Shown here piece by piece: positions 1-10,425 of a stretch of 64,000 nucleotides of DNA. Under the pieces are notes generated by a model. That model was given only the letters and a program-made list of their open reading frames with translations, was not told the DNA's origin and did no database searches. The number at the start of each line of letters is the position of its first letter. Position 1 is the first letter of the stretch. The DNA is from Gari tellinella (Eukaryota; Mollusca; Bivalvia; Cardiida; Psammobiidae), in contig OV277870.1 of the NCBI GenBank assembly GCA_922989275.2, forward strand, positions 48,728,356 through 48,792,355, given 5' to 3'. Both the position numbers and the translations under genes were made by a program.

Positions 1-195
1 GGTAATAGGTTAACTGACTTGCCATCATACTTTTCTCAATTGTGCATTATATACATAACCAGGCGAAGGGACTTAACAATGGAGGTAACAGCTCAACGTT
101 TCAACAGGTAAAAGGGTGGCTGATAATGTTGTTGAAGATATTATTTGGCTCCAGATGGACTTAGAAGCATCTGTCACCAGGAATTGGTGAAATGT

Positions 196-445
196 TACAG
201 TGGAGAGTGTGTTATTCTTTCCCAATAAACGCGTTTACGCTAAAACTATTATTTCCAGTGCAAACAGTTTGGAGCCAGATCAGACGCCGGGTAACCCGGC
301 GTCTGATCAGGCTCCAAACTGTTTGCCACCATGATAAACATGAAATATCAGAATTGTCCAAAAGTTGTTCTTTTCTACGTTTTAGTACATTGCGTTTGCG
401 TACGTTTGCGTTTAAACGGGAAAGAATAACACATTCTCCACTGTA
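196..445 (+). mobile_element. TA-1 MITE, copy 1 (Tc1/mariner-like ends)
   Basis: Non-autonomous element flanked by TA. The ends CAGTGGAGAGTGTGTTATTC and GAATAACACATTCTCCACTG are near-perfect inverted repeats. The middle (about 259-325) is a near-perfect hairpin, GCAAACAGTTTGGAGCC ... GGCTCCAAACTGTTTGC, with tip CCGGGTAACCCGG. It is almost identical to the copy at 45043-45292, so the family has moved fairly recently. No coding capacity; any transposase would act in trans. Confidence 0.8.
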
Positions 446-487
446 TGACCCGAAACATATTTTCCTCTCAGCATGCATGCGAGTTTA

Positions 488-660
488 GTACTGTGGTGAA
501 GACATTATTAATTGTGTTCCCAGTAAAAGGCACGTGTTTAATAGTACTAGAACACCTATTTCCTTTGCAAACCGTTTGGTGCCAGATCAGACACCGGGTA
601 ACCCGGCGTCTGACCTGGCTCCAAACTGTTTGTCACTGGATCGAAATAAATCGTCAGAAA
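488..660 (+). mobile_element. degenerate TA-1-like copy
   Basis: The core at 567-632 (GCAAACCGTTTGGTGCCAG ... GGCTCCAAACTGTTTG, tip CCGGGTAACCCGG) matches TA-1. The left end is diverged (TACTGTGGTGAAGAC) and I cannot define the right end. It lies just downstream of copy 1. Confidence 0.5.
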
Positions 661-849
661 ATCCAAAAGCTGCAGTTTTCTGAATGTTGTTACATTTCGG
701 ATTCTTTGGGGGCAAACAATGTTATATTCATAGTTTTGAAAAAGAAAAAGGAAAGTTTTCTACATGTTATTGTATTACGGATTCTTCGGGGCAAACGATG
801 TATAGTATGCAAAATCTTGCAACAGAGAGTTTGTTTCGATTTCCCTTCC

Positions 850-1180
850 TTTTTTTGCATAGGCGGAAAATATTGCCCCTTCCAAGGCGGACTATTCGCT
901 CCGTCCAGTTTTTTTGACCTGCAATTTTTTCAAAATTAAAGTAACATAACACCACGTATATTCTCAATTCTAAAACAAAAGGCACATGGAAAAAAATACA
1001 TGGTTTATGGATTTAAAATGTAAGAATTTTAATTACAACCAATACTAATTAGTTGTTAATATTTGCCATTGTTAGAAAGGGCATTTTGAAAAGAAGAAAA
1101 GAGGCAAAATTCCGCTTTGGAAGGGGCAGAATCCCGTCTTTGCAAAAAATGGGAAGGGGCAATGTTCCGCCTATGCAAAG
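850..1180. repeat. imperfect inverted repeat with GCCCCTTCC arms
   Basis: Left arm GCATAGGCGGAAAATATTGC plus CCCTTCCAAGGCGGA (853-890) is repeated in inverse orientation around 1110-1140 (TCCGCTTTGGAAGGGGCAGA) and again around 1150-1175. It is a possible old fold-back element. No coding frame uses it. Confidence 0.45.
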
Positions 1181-1526
1181 TCAATAGACCCTAATGGGCA
1201 ATTTTCCACAATGCATTTTTGGGGGATGGGGCAAAATTCCTAAGGGGAAAAGTTCCGTCCACCTCGATTACCATGTTAGTTACTTGTAGATATACTGTAA
1301 ACGACTTAATAATAGAATGAGGGTTGAATGAACTTTGCAATAAAAGAGCTGATGGAATAAATCTCAAGTGGCCCATTTCATTTGTGTTTACATCCTGCCC
1401 GAGATACATCCACTTTAACCAGTGACAGAACAACACTTGATTCTGGCATTCAATGAACAATTTCCTCGATAGAAGCGCCTTAGGATACATCTACCAAAAT
1501 ATTTCACATTAAGCAACACAAACGAT

Positions 1527-1749
1527 TACAGTAAAACCTTTCTATAACGATTTCTAAATGTGCTTAATGTTTTTGGCGTTTAGGCAGTTGAGTGCTTAAA
1601 ACAAGATAAAGGTACGTCAGATAGCTCTAATCGGAACTTTCTGCTTTACATTTTCCACTTTTTCTTGCTTTAGGTTGTAATCTATTTTAACTGAGTATCG
1701 TCTTTTAAAGAATCATTTTCAGTGATCTTAAATGAGACGTTTTACTGTA
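1527..1749 (+). mobile_element. TA-3-like MITE, diverged
   Basis: TA-flanked. It starts CAGTAAAACCTTTCTATAAC and ends GAGACGTTTTACTG, giving CAGTAAAAC terminal inverted repeats. The interior lacks a clean hairpin, only TTCTGCTTTAC fragments. No open frame of note. Confidence 0.5.
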
Positions 1750-1763
1750 TTTATTGATTTTGC

Positions 1764-1824
1764 AGTTTTAAAGCAATGAAAGTAAAGCAGAAAGCTCCGC
1801 TTTTACTTTCATATTGCTTTAAAT
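1764..1824. repeat. isolated AAAGTAAAGCAG hairpin
   Basis: TTTAAAGCAATGAAAGTAAA folds back on TTTTACTTTCATATTGCTTT. This is the TTAA-A/TA-4 type core without recognisable element ends. Confidence 0.5.
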
Positions 1825-1962
1825 AGTTTCAATCCTCAACTTCCTTATATCAGGGACGTAGATCTTTAATATACCTTCCCGATTTGCACTGTGTGCCGTG
1901 GATAAGAGTGGATGTGTTCTGAATCTAACACAGTAAAACTATATACAAACGGAAATTACAAA

Positions 1963-2096
1963 TACAGCCGAAAGTCGATAATTCGAACTCGCGTTAGTTC
2001 GAACATACACATAATTCAAGGTTAAAACATGGCTCAGCCATAGAAATACGGTTATATTCGACTTAAGGGAGATCGATGTATCGAAATTCAACTTAT
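1963..2096 (+). mobile_element. degenerate TA-2 MITE
   Basis: Begins TACAGCCGAAAGTCGATAAT and holds GGTTAAAACATGGCTCAGCC, the TA-2 centre seen intact at 29522-29716. The right end is decayed. Confidence 0.5.
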
Positions 2097-2350
2097 GAAA
2101 TACTCATGATTGAACATTTTAAGTGAAGAAACAAATCAACTTCAACTTTGTTGGCAAATCAACTATTCAGCTATTAATCTAAAAAGAGTTATTGTAATGT
2201 TGGTGTATCGCGTACCACTTTCAAATCATCTTCAACCTCAAGTTCTCAACCATAGTCTTTAGAATGTTCCTTACACCAGATCAGAACTTTAGGCCTAGGG
2301 GACTTTAGGCCATGGGGTACAAATTTGACCCGACAGTATATATGCGAATA

Positions 2351-2424
2351 GATTCAATTGAAACTTGATTGGAACTGTCCATGTGAGTTCAATTGGACGG
2401 TTCCAATCAAATTCCAAATGAATC
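2351..2424. repeat. inverted repeat, arms about 30 bp
   Basis: GATTCAATTGAAACTTGATTGGAAC pairs with GTTCCAATCAAATTCCAAATGAATC across a short loop. It is unrelated to the other hairpins in the window. Confidence 0.5.
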
Positions 2425-2489
2425 TAGCGTCTACAGGCCATTTTTATGCCACTTGAATCCGTGATTCGGTGGCGTAATTATAGTTTTTT

Positions 2490-3780
2490 CCCCTGTATGT
2501 TTGTCCGGTTTGTCTGTTTGTCTGTGTGTCCGTTTGTTTCACAAAACCTTAACTTTGTCTATATTTTTTAGCACTACTGGACATATGACGTTCATGGTTG
2601 AACCGTTCTCTATAGCTCTGTGCTTTGCTTGTTCTGGACAGATCCCTAAGACCGTATTAACATTTTAACGACTTGTGACCTGGACATTTGACCTACTTCT
2701 GTAAAAATCCTTAAATACCTTTAACAATCTGAATCAATATGTCTAGAACGTCCATGTTTGATTTGTATCTTTATTGTGTTAAGACCTTTCCGACCATGCC
2801 ATTATTTTACCATGTGACCATGACCATGACCATGAACTTTACCTTCAACCTACTTCATCAGACTTTAACCGAAAATTAAGACTGGCTATATAGTTCTTTA
2901 ACTGTTGCACATTGACCTTTTATACTTTGGCATACATGTGCTTTCCTTTGTCAATGCCTTTTCAACCATTACAAAAGTTCGCCTCTCTGACATTGACATT
3001 TGACAAGCTTTTGTAAAACAAATTTGAATGCCTGTAACATTTGAACAGATAGGCCTAGGGCTTCCATACTTGGTACGTGTCTTTCTTGTGTTAAGACCTT
3101 TCCGTCCCACCAGAGTGTTTACCTTGGCCTTTGACTTATTTCATCAAAATTTTAACAAAATACTTTTATCTTGGCTATAACTTTGGCACTATTTTACATG
3201 CTCCATTTGTTATTTGCACGTGCCTTCCTTTGTTCGAGACCTTTCCAACCATGTCAACAAACCCTTCTGAACATGACATATAACCTACTTTTGTAAAAAT
3301 CCTCAAATACCTATAACATTGTCCAGAATCAATAGGCATATAGCGTTCATACTTGATACATGTATGTATTTTTCTTGTGTTAAGACTTTTCCAGCAATAC
3401 CAATGTTTTTTACAACGTGACCTTGACCTTTGACCTACTTATGCAAATATCTGCAAATATCTATAACATCGAAACCAATATGCATAGGGCATCCCGCCCC
3501 TCTAACCTTGACCTTGACCTACATTGTACTTGTGGGGGGGGGGGGGGATCTGTAAAAGCCTATAACATTGGAATAAATAGGCATACGTTCCCTCAAGAAA
3601 GCGTAAGTCTGCTATACAGATTAATTAGGGTGAGACTTTAAGATATTCTTCATCATCATCAAATAGACACAGAACTTCCATGATTGGTTTGTATTTCCAA
3701 CTCTAGCGGTGTTTTTACCATGTGACCTTGACCTTTGATCTACTGAACATGCTGCTGGTTTGGGGTATTGGTGTTTCACA
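2490..3780. repeat. diverged tandem array, unit about 150-170 bp
   Basis: Six or more degenerate units each carry a variant of 'TGACCTTTGACCTACTT', 'CTATAACATTGAATCAATA' and 'TTGTGTTAAGACCTTTCC'. The array opens with TTTGTCCGGTTTGTCTGTTT, the kind of GTCTGT/GTCCGT start seen at the head of the GTGAGC-type elements in this window. A G-run sits at 3535-3548. Short open frames inside it are repeat translations. Confidence 0.6.
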
Positions 3781-4016
3781 AACACTTTGCTTATTTACTA
3801 TTAATTTAAAATTGTTTTTCACAATATTTACAAGATGACAACAGTGCAGACCAAGACAAGAGGGCGTCTGTTATTACTCCATGGTTTAATGTGCATGTAA
3901 TAAATAAAGGTCTTAATTACAGTAACACTGTATGACTAGAAATAGCAGTTGTACTTAATGCAAATAAAATAAATTGTTCTGTATTGTAAAGGTCTTAATT
4001 ACAAAAGTTAACTTGT

Positions 4017-4265
4017 TGAAAATGTTTATTAGTATAAAATCTATTTCAAGTTTGATAACTACCAAAATCGCATAAGGCATGACGGAGTTATTGCCCTTGA
4101 GTTATTAAAAAATGACTGTCTCAGTCTTGTCCGCTCTATAACACAAATACTTATCGGATCTTCAAATTTTATGAAAATGCTTATTAGTGTATAAGCTAGG
4201 TCAACTTGACTCAAGTTTGATAACTTCTCAAATCGCACAAGGCATGTTGGAGAAATTGCCCTTGA
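4017..4265. repeat. two-copy tandem, unit about 150-170 bp
   Basis: Two units share 'TTTATTAGTATAAAATCTA', 'CAAGTTTGATAACT' and 'CAAATCGCACAAGGCATG ... TTGCCCTTGA'. It may be another array remnant like the preceding one. The sequence between 3790 and 4016 shows nothing recognisable. Confidence 0.5.
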
Positions 4266-4317
4266 TATATTAGCCGGGTTGAGTTTATGATTTTAAAATT
4301 GTGAGAGATGCGTAAGC

Positions 4318-4391
4318 GGCCCGGTAGTTCAGTCGGTAGAACACGTGTCCTGTAAGCAAGGGGTCCCGGTTTCGAGTCCCGGTCTGACTGC
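4318..4391 (+). ncRNA. tRNA-like sequence (SINE head or tRNA pseudogene)
   Basis: The A-box-like TAGTTCAGTCGG has a perfect 4-bp D stem (GTTC/GAAC). The putative anticodon loop reads CCTGTAA (anticodon TGT, Thr-like). The B-box is GGTTTCGAGTCC with one extra T against the consensus GGTTCGANTCC. Acceptor pairing is only partial. It is more likely the head of a tRNA-derived SINE than a functional tRNA. Confidence 0.5.
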
Positions 4392-4674
4392 ATATTTTTC
4401 TCACCATGTTACAATATGAAACAAAGACATATGATAATACAATGATGACAAAAACAGAACAGAACAGAGCATACTTTTATTTTGACTAATACACACAGTA
4501 TCTCGTCAATACAAATTAACAAGTATATTACTTAGATCGAGATGAGCTTGGTTACCCTACTCGCCGCCCAGTGCATGCGAGCATGGAGAAAGGACAAATG
4601 GAGAAGTATCCGGCCTGCTCGCGATTTATCGTGTCGTTCAATCAGCGGCCCTCGCTGGCGGCTAGAAAACAACG

Positions 4675-5225
4675 TTTTTCCGAAAGTTTGGTGTTAATAG
4701 AAATGCTTTTAATGTTATCTTTTCGTTATAAATTTTAATACAGATGTTTTATCAGACCATGATCTCACGACTAGTACAAAATTTGAGGCGATAGCTTATA
4801 ATTTGTTTGTTTAGTGAGTTTGTGAAAATGAGAGAGAAAACGTACAGTACTGTATTTTCCGTTTTTCCTACGAAAGTTTGGTGTTAATAGAAATGCTTTA
4901 ATGCTATCTTTTCGTTATAAATTTTAATACAGATGTTTTATTAAACCATGATCTCACGACTAGTACAAAATTTGAGGCGATAGCTTATAAATTGTTAGTT
5001 TAGTGAGGTTTTGAAAATGAGAGAAAAACGTATTTTTTCGTTTACCTACGAAGTTTGGTGTTGATATAAATGCTTTTAATGTCATCTTATCGTTATAAAT
5101 TTCAATACAGATGTTTTATTAGACCATTATCTTACGCGTAGTACAAAATTTGAGGCGATAGCTTATAAATTGATAGTTTAGTGAAGTTTTGAAAACGAGA
5201 GAAAAACGTATTTTTTCGTTTACCT
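4675..5225. repeat. three tandem units of about 180 bp inside TIR-K
   Basis: Each unit carries GAAAGTTTGGTGTTAATAGA, TCGTTATAAATTTTAATACA and TACAAAATTTGAGGCGATAG. The first two are closest; the third has small substitutions. Noncoding. Confidence 0.7.
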
Positions 5226-5949
5226 ACGAAGTTTGTGTGTGTCTATATTTCTCTGCCACTGTCTGTATTTATGTCTCTGTTTCTCTTTGTGACTGTCTCT
5301 CTGTCTGTCTGTTTTTCTCTTATCTCTGTCTGTCAGTCTCTCGCTTCTTCTTTTCTGTCTCCATCTTTCTGTATGAATGTCTGTCTGTCTCTCTGATGAT
5401 CCTCATGCGGAGAAAAGGTAAAGTGTGTCATAAAGAGCTTAATTTGAAAAAGGGGTAAACTATATTTCAAGAGACATACTCTATGAATCCGACATTTTTG
5501 CAGCCTGGTCTGGATTACAACTGTTTGCAATTGCAATAGTCATCATGTTACTGGTATTCAGTAATGAGTGGGTTAATCCAGTCATCAACCAAACCAGGTG
5601 CATTGATGTTGTTGTTTTTTTTGGTTTTTTTAATTCAATTCTATTATCTTTATTTTTTGTGATTTATATAATATATAAACATCATGCGGTTACAGAAGTC
5701 AAAAACACATGTTCAAGTTACACGCACGGGTAGCATTGATCTTTTTCATTAAACTGGCAACCAGCTGGTGTCCATCTTCATAGATAATCGGCATGTTCAA
5801 GAAGCATGGACTTCATGCTGGGACAGTTTTATGACGCTGATAATTGTCCTGCTAATTTGGTGCGGGTTCTGTATACGGTTACGTAATGTGTCACATTCAT
5901 TTGTGATGTGTAATATGGTAGACATTTTGTAAGTAAATAAAGCTAAGGA

Positions 5950-6064
5950 CGAGTGTCAAACATTCTGGATCCAGATCAGACGCCGTGTTACGCGGCATCT
6001 GATCTTGATCCAAGTTGTTTGCACAAAAAAAAAGTAAAGTCGCGATCAGCAGGCAAAGAGTTAA
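5950..6064 (-). mobile_element. TTAA-B' fragment inside TIR-K
   Basis: The hairpin GGATCCAGATCAGACGCCG / CGGCATCTGATCTTGATCC is followed by CAGGCAAAGAGTTAA, a B' terminus in reverse. The other terminus is missing. Its presence suggests TIR-K acquired it by insertion. Confidence 0.55.
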
Positions 6065-6519
6065 GCAGTCAGTAAAATAGATTGCTTAAGGCATTGGCTG
6101 CTTTATAATTTACTCTGTTATATAAGACATAAGTAAAGCAGAAAGAAACGGAGATCTCATGTTATCATGTTTGCAATTAATTTCTGAAGATAATGCAAAC
6201 TGTTACCTCTTTCATAGAAATGGGACGGATAATATGTATATTTTAGTTTTGATGTAAAACTAACCCTAAATTCATTTTTTTGAAGTAATATGTTAATAAT
6301 TCTTATTTTCCTTTCAATAATAATAATGATCACATACGACATAATAATACAGTTACAACTTTGGCCGTTTTGGATTTTGGCCGTTTGACGCGCACTCCTT
6401 TCAAATGTCTCTTTACATACAAAATGGATTTTTATTTTTGCTTCCAAGGAAATATTTCCTCCATGTAGAACATTGTAACAATGCATGAACACATTTTTAG
6501 AAGTTTAGAAGTTTGCTTA

Positions 6520-7145
6520 AGTTTTTATACGGAAGGAGTTCTTTTCTTACGCGAGTTGGTCTAGTCATTTCATTAGCCAGCAACCTTTGTAGGTCATCAT
6601 TACTTTTTTCGCTTCAAGAAAAACCCTGGTATTTTAACAACCGAAAGATAAGTGTCACGGCTTTATATCAAGACTTTTTTTTTAATATATAATATATATC
6701 GGACGAAAATTATGGATTAAATTCAAGTTTTTGAAACGGGGCGTAGTATATATTTCGCGATCGCCTGCTCTCGTTTATCGACTATTTCATTTGGCCATCG
6801 CTCTTTAACTCGCCATAAAATTTGTCGATTTCGAAAATAAACACTTGCATTTTTACAACTGAAAGAAAAATATCTAAGCTTTCCTTTAAGACCATTTCTT
6901 TGAAAATCGGTGGAAAATTGAGGGTTTTATGAAAGGTTTTGTAACGGGGCGTGATATATTTATGCGCGAGTGCTTGCTCCCTTTTATCGGCAAATTCATT
7001 TGGAAACCACTCTTTAACTCGCCATAAAACTGATCCATTTTAAAAATAAAATCTGTTATTTTTACAAGTGAAAGATAAATATCTTAGCCTTCTTTTAAGA
7101 CCATTATAATGAAAATCGGGTGAAAAATAAGGATTTTATGTAACT
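6520..7145. repeat. about 195-bp degenerate tandem units inside TIR-K
   Basis: About three units share ACGGGGCGT(A/G)(A/T)TATAT, CTCTTTAACTCGCCATAAAA and TTAAGACCAT. It is unrelated by eye to the 4675-5225 array at the other end of the element. Confidence 0.55.
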
Positions 7146-7348
7146 TAAACTAACAGTAGGTAACCATTCAACACGATAAAAAACGCGATAGCCCGCTATC
7201 GGCGTACCGGTGCAGTTGAATTATCGATCGATTAAGCGTTATCGCACATACAGGTAACGGACGACACCATTTTCGGGAAAATGCAGATTTGAGTATAAGT
7301 TACTTCTCCATTTGTCCTTTCTCCATGATGCGAGAAACAAAACAAAAA

Positions 7349-7603
7349 CAGGGCTGCCATTTCTCCGGATTTTTCCTAAATCTTCGGATTTTTTTTCTAG
7401 TACATGGTAGCTTAATGTAGGCTAAATGTAAAGTAGAATGCGCCTTTAGGCGCATTCTGCTTTACTTCCAGCCTGCTTTAAGCAGCTACGTGTCAACAAA
7501 ACAAGACACAGGCGATGGGATAAGGGTACGATTCGTAAAATCGCACTTGAAAAATACAAATTTGGAAATCTTAGGATTTTTATGTCAACTTATGGAAGCC
7601 CTG
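7349..7603 (+). mobile_element. hAT-2 MITE with captured TTAA-A half
   Basis: CAGGGCTGCCATTTCTCCGG at the left and ACTTATGGAAGCCCTG at the right are flanked by CAAAAA on both sides (6-bp target duplication). The interior reads as the core and one terminal arm of TTAA-A (GTAGCTTAATGTAGGC ... AAACAAGACACAGGCGATGG). It landed 22 bp outside TIR-K. Confidence 0.75.
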
Positions 7604-8097
7604 CAAAAAAGTCACCAATTAGCGTCAATTAGTACGAGGAGGGCGTGCTCCTAAAACCAATAGTTTATGCTGTGCTCCGCTAACTAGCGTGTGAACCCGT
7701 TGAACGCCCCTCATTATGTTGCCTCGATGTGTCAGCTTCGGCTACATAGTCAAGTTGATTCTTAGACGATGGATCGATAGTGAGCTGTAGGGATGTTTAG
7801 CTGTGTGTCACACAACCTCAAAGGTAGGGACATATGTGTGCTTCTGTATTCAAAACAACATTTATAGGAAAATCAAGCTTACAGTGGGTAGTTCTACTGC
7901 ATATTAATTCATTTTTACGAGGACAAGTGTCCATGGATTTCTGGCGCGAATTTTTCATGTATTATTAATGATGTCGGAGTCCATGAAAAATCATGGCGAG
8001 TGTATTTGTAATATCAGATGTTTTCATTGTGTGAATCTGGCGGAGGGATTGATGTAACAGGAATGGGGAAACATTAATTTCAAGGTCAGTTAAGGTT
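7604..8097. other. no recognisable feature
   Basis: No repeat, RNA or coding frame that I can support. Confidence 0.5.
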
Positions 8098-8333
8098 TTG
8101 ACCCATTTATAACGGGATATACACCCCTTTCCCTGTTGCAATTTGTCGTCTGCTTGGAAAATTGTCGTCTGCTTAATATTTTCAAAGTTTGATTTTAGGC
8201 GTTTTGACGGAAGAAAGATTGGTGTATTAGTGAAATGCATTTTAGGTACTGATCAGACGCCGCGTTTAGCGGCGTCTGATCATGATCCAAACTGTTTCAG
8301 TTTTAGTCACCATGGCCAGCACTAAAGGTTTAA
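8098..8333 (+). mobile_element. TTAA-D MITE
   Basis: Left end TTGACCCATTTATAACGGG (TTAA changed to TTGA), right end TTTAA. The interior has ATTGTCGTCTGCTTGG and a hairpin with tip GCCGCGTTTAGCGGC. It is diverged from the better copy at 18074-18303. Confidence 0.55.
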
Positions 8334-8383
8334 GATGAATATTTTCAAATTGAGGGTCATCTAAAAAATTCAAATATTATTAA

Positions 8384-8626
8384 CAGGGCTGCCATTTCTC
8401 CGGATTTTTCCTAAATCTTCGGGATTTTTTTCCTGTTTGTAGTAGCTTAAAGCAGGCTGAAATTAAAGCAGAATGCACCTAATTCGCCTTTAGGTGCATT
8501 CTGCTTTACTTACAGCTTGCTTTAAGTAGCTGCATGTCAACAAAACTATAAACAGGCTATGGGGACAGTGTAAAGGTACGAATTTGGAAATCTTAGGATT
8601 TTTCATGTCAACTTATGGCAGCCCTG
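8384..8626 (+). mobile_element. hAT-2 MITE
   Basis: CAGGGCTGCCATTTCTCCGG ... ACTTATGGCAGCCCTG, with TATTAA on both sides as a perfect 6-bp target duplication. It contains the TTAA-A core with tip CGCCTTTAGGTG plus the arm remnant ACTATAAACAGGCTATGGGG. Confidence 0.8.
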
Positions 8627-8702
8627 TATTAATTGCTTGTTACAATTGACTCTTTACCAATTAGTGTGTGGTTGCCACACATGCAGTATATACTTAACTA
8701 GT

Positions 8703-8772
8703 TAAACAGTGTGGTCCTAGATGAAATGCAGCAATTTGTGGATCATCAGGATCTAGATCTACACTGTTTACT
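8703..8772. repeat. isolated ACAGTGT hairpin
   Basis: AAACAGTGTGGTCCTAGATG pairs imperfectly with GATCTAGATCTACACTGTTT. It is the core type of TTAA-C/E without element ends. Confidence 0.4.
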
Positions 8773-8855
8773 ATTTCATATGAAATGATGGGATGTATGG
8801 ACCTATAAGTACAGTGTCTTTAGATTACCCAAATGAAATCTTCCAGCAAGCTCAC

Positions 8856-8995
8856 AGCTTGTTTCTTTTGGAAGAAAGGTTGTTACTTAAAGCAGGTTGA
8901 ATTAAGGCACATTCTGCTTTACGTTCAACCTGCTTTAATTGGTTACAATGTACATGTCTTCAAAACTAGAAACAGGCTATTGGGTAAAAGGTTAA
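8856..8995. mobile_element. symmetric TTAA-A variant (two left arms)
   Basis: Both flanks of the core are the CTGTTTCTAG-type arm: GCTTGTTTCTTTTGGAAG on the left and AACTAGAAACAGGCTATTGG on the right. Normal TTAA-A has two different arms. The left half of the core is shortened (GTTGAATTAAGGCACATTC). It shares its right TTAA with the next element. Confidence 0.5.
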
Positions 8996-9250
8996 CCCAT
9001 TATCCCATAGACTGTTCCTAGTTTTAAAGAAAGATGATCACTTAAAGCAGGTTGACAGTAAAGCACAATGCACCTAAGGTGCATTCTGCTTTACTTTCAG
9101 CCTGTTTTAAGCAATTATCTGCTAGGATTATCGGATATAGAAGAAAATTCTTATGATACATATTAAAGACTGTATAATAGGGAGCTATTTTCTTCAGTGA
9201 AAGAATAAATTATAGGCGTGAAAAGGCGTATTTATGGGGTAAAGGGTTAA
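8992..9250 (+). mobile_element. TTAA-A MITE
   Basis: Both TTAA ends are present: TTAACCCATTATCCCATAG and GGGGTAAAGGGTTAA. Core tip GCACCTAAGGTGC. It sits end-to-end with the symmetric variant, sharing one TTAA. Confidence 0.8.
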
Positions 9251-9384
9251 GTGGTCTCGTATCTTCAAGTACCAAAAACAGGGACTCCATTTGATGTTTC
9301 AGTGAATGAGATAATTGACTAGGAGCTTTCTGTATTAGTTATATCATGCATTAAGCAGCTACCTGTCTTCAAATATCTCCTGTT

Positions 9385-9635
9385 TTAACCCATTACCCCA
9401 TAGCCTGTTTCTAGTTGTGAAAATAGGCTGCTTTTTAAAGCAGGTTGAAAGTAAAGCAGAATGTGCCTTAAGGCACATTCTGCTTTACTTTCAGCCTGCT
9501 TTAAGCCAACATCTGCAGGATATAGAAAATATTACTTATGCTATATATTTATAAAGGTATAATTTGGAACTATTTTCTTCAGTGTAGGAATAAATTAAAA
9601 GCGTAAAAAGGAGTATTTATGGAGTAATGGGTTAA
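9385..9635 (+). mobile_element. TTAA-A MITE
   Basis: Complete copy, TTAACCCATTACCCCATAGC to GGAGTAATGGGTTAA, tip GTGCCTTAAGGCAC. The left TTAA falls in CCTGTTTTAACC, the remnant of an older arm. Confidence 0.85.
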
Positions 9636-9930
9636 GTGTGTGTATCTGAAGCTTCTGATGCCTGTAACACAGCCCTGATGCCTGTAACACCCATTTATGA
9701 AAAGTCTTTGTCGGAATAAACAATGGAATGAAAACATTTATCGGTTACTAAAAGCTGTGTAGTCAGCTGTGATGGGGAATGCCTGGGAATGATTACAATT
9801 GTTTCCATAGTGAATCAGAGGCTTAATTGAGCTAATTGATAATTATGAGAAAGGTGCCTACCGCCAAGGCTGTGTCGTGTGGCACGGCTTCATGTACTCA
9901 CATGAGACCCCTTTGTTCCTCTTTCTCTAC
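9636..9930. other. no recognisable feature
   Basis: Only a short direct repeat (CCTGATGCCTGTAACAC, 9657-9693) is visible. Confidence 0.4.
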
Positions 9931-9934
9931 TATG

Positions 9935-10135
9935 CTTTAAGCTAGCTGTCTTTCTGTTTTACTGTCACCTTGCTTTAAGCTGTCACCTGTCTTTCTGTTT
10001 TAACTTTTACTGTCACTAACTTTGCTTTAAGCTGTCACCCGTCTTTCTGTTTTACTGTCACCTAGATGCTTTAAGCTAGCTGTCACCTGTCTTTCTGTTT
10101 TACTGTCACCTTGCTTTAAGCTGTCATCTGTCTTG
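9935..10135. repeat. short tandem array derived from a TA-3 arm, about 5 units
   Basis: Units of about 38-50 bp read GCTTTAAGCTGTCACCTGTC then TTTCTGTTTTACTGTCACCT. This is the right arm of the TA-3 hairpin (compare 49305-49332), so a MITE arm has been tandemly amplified. Confidence 0.65.
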
Positions 10136-10136
10136 T

Positions 10137-10425
10137 ATTACAGTATATAATTCTCAATTAGCCTGCATTTTAGTTGAGATGTAGAGAGGTTTCAGGGTTC
10201 TAGAATCACCAGATAAGGGGAAGTAATCTAAACAAATCCAAACATTTTTTCACTCATACAGCACCAAATCCTATGGTGTAACTACTCATTAGAACCGTCT
10301 CTTCGCACAACCGCCGTGAAGAGACAGTTCTAATGAGTAGTGACACCATAGAGTTTTAAGCAGAAATAAAGATTTTTATTTTTGAAATACTCCCCTTATC
10401 TGGAGCCCTGGGTTTTACTGTATTT
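10137..10425. mobile_element. TA-3 right end interrupted by hAT-1
   Basis: GAGATGTAGAGAGGTTT at 10176-10192 continues after the hAT-1 element as GGTTTTACTGTA, the TA-3 terminus. The left end has decayed into the adjacent array. Confidence 0.55.
10193..10410 (-). mobile_element. hAT-1 MITE with altered centre
   Basis: CAGGGTTCTAG plus CACCAGATAAGGGG at the left, CTTATCTGGAGCCCTG at the right. The stem is TCCTATGGTGTAACTACTC / GAGTAGTGACACCATAGAG. The loop is unusual (CTTCGCACAACCGCCGTGAAG). The flanks share GGTTT as target duplication. It lies at the same TA-3 position as the copy at 26280-26472. Confidence 0.7.

Larger units (their letters stand above)
4582..7327. mobile_element. TIR-K: 2.75-kb element with 27-bp perfect terminal inverted repeats
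   Basis: The left end starts CATGGAGAAAGGACAAATGG and the right end is its exact reverse complement; the match runs 27 bp. The flanks are ATGCGAG (4575-4581 and 7328-7334), a 7-bp target duplication that supports an intact insertion. The interior holds two unrelated tandem arrays, a CT-rich stretch (5227-5400, GTCTGTCTGTCTCTCTG type) and a TTAA-B' fragment, but no convincing transposase. A 7-bp duplication would be compatible with hAT- or P-like elements; the superfamily is unresolved. Confidence 0.75.

Noticed and set aside
9385..9410. TTAACCC ends as telomere-like repeats
   Set aside because: The motif occurs once per end as part of a 15-18 bp terminal repeat, not in tandem TTAGGG/CCCTAA arrays.
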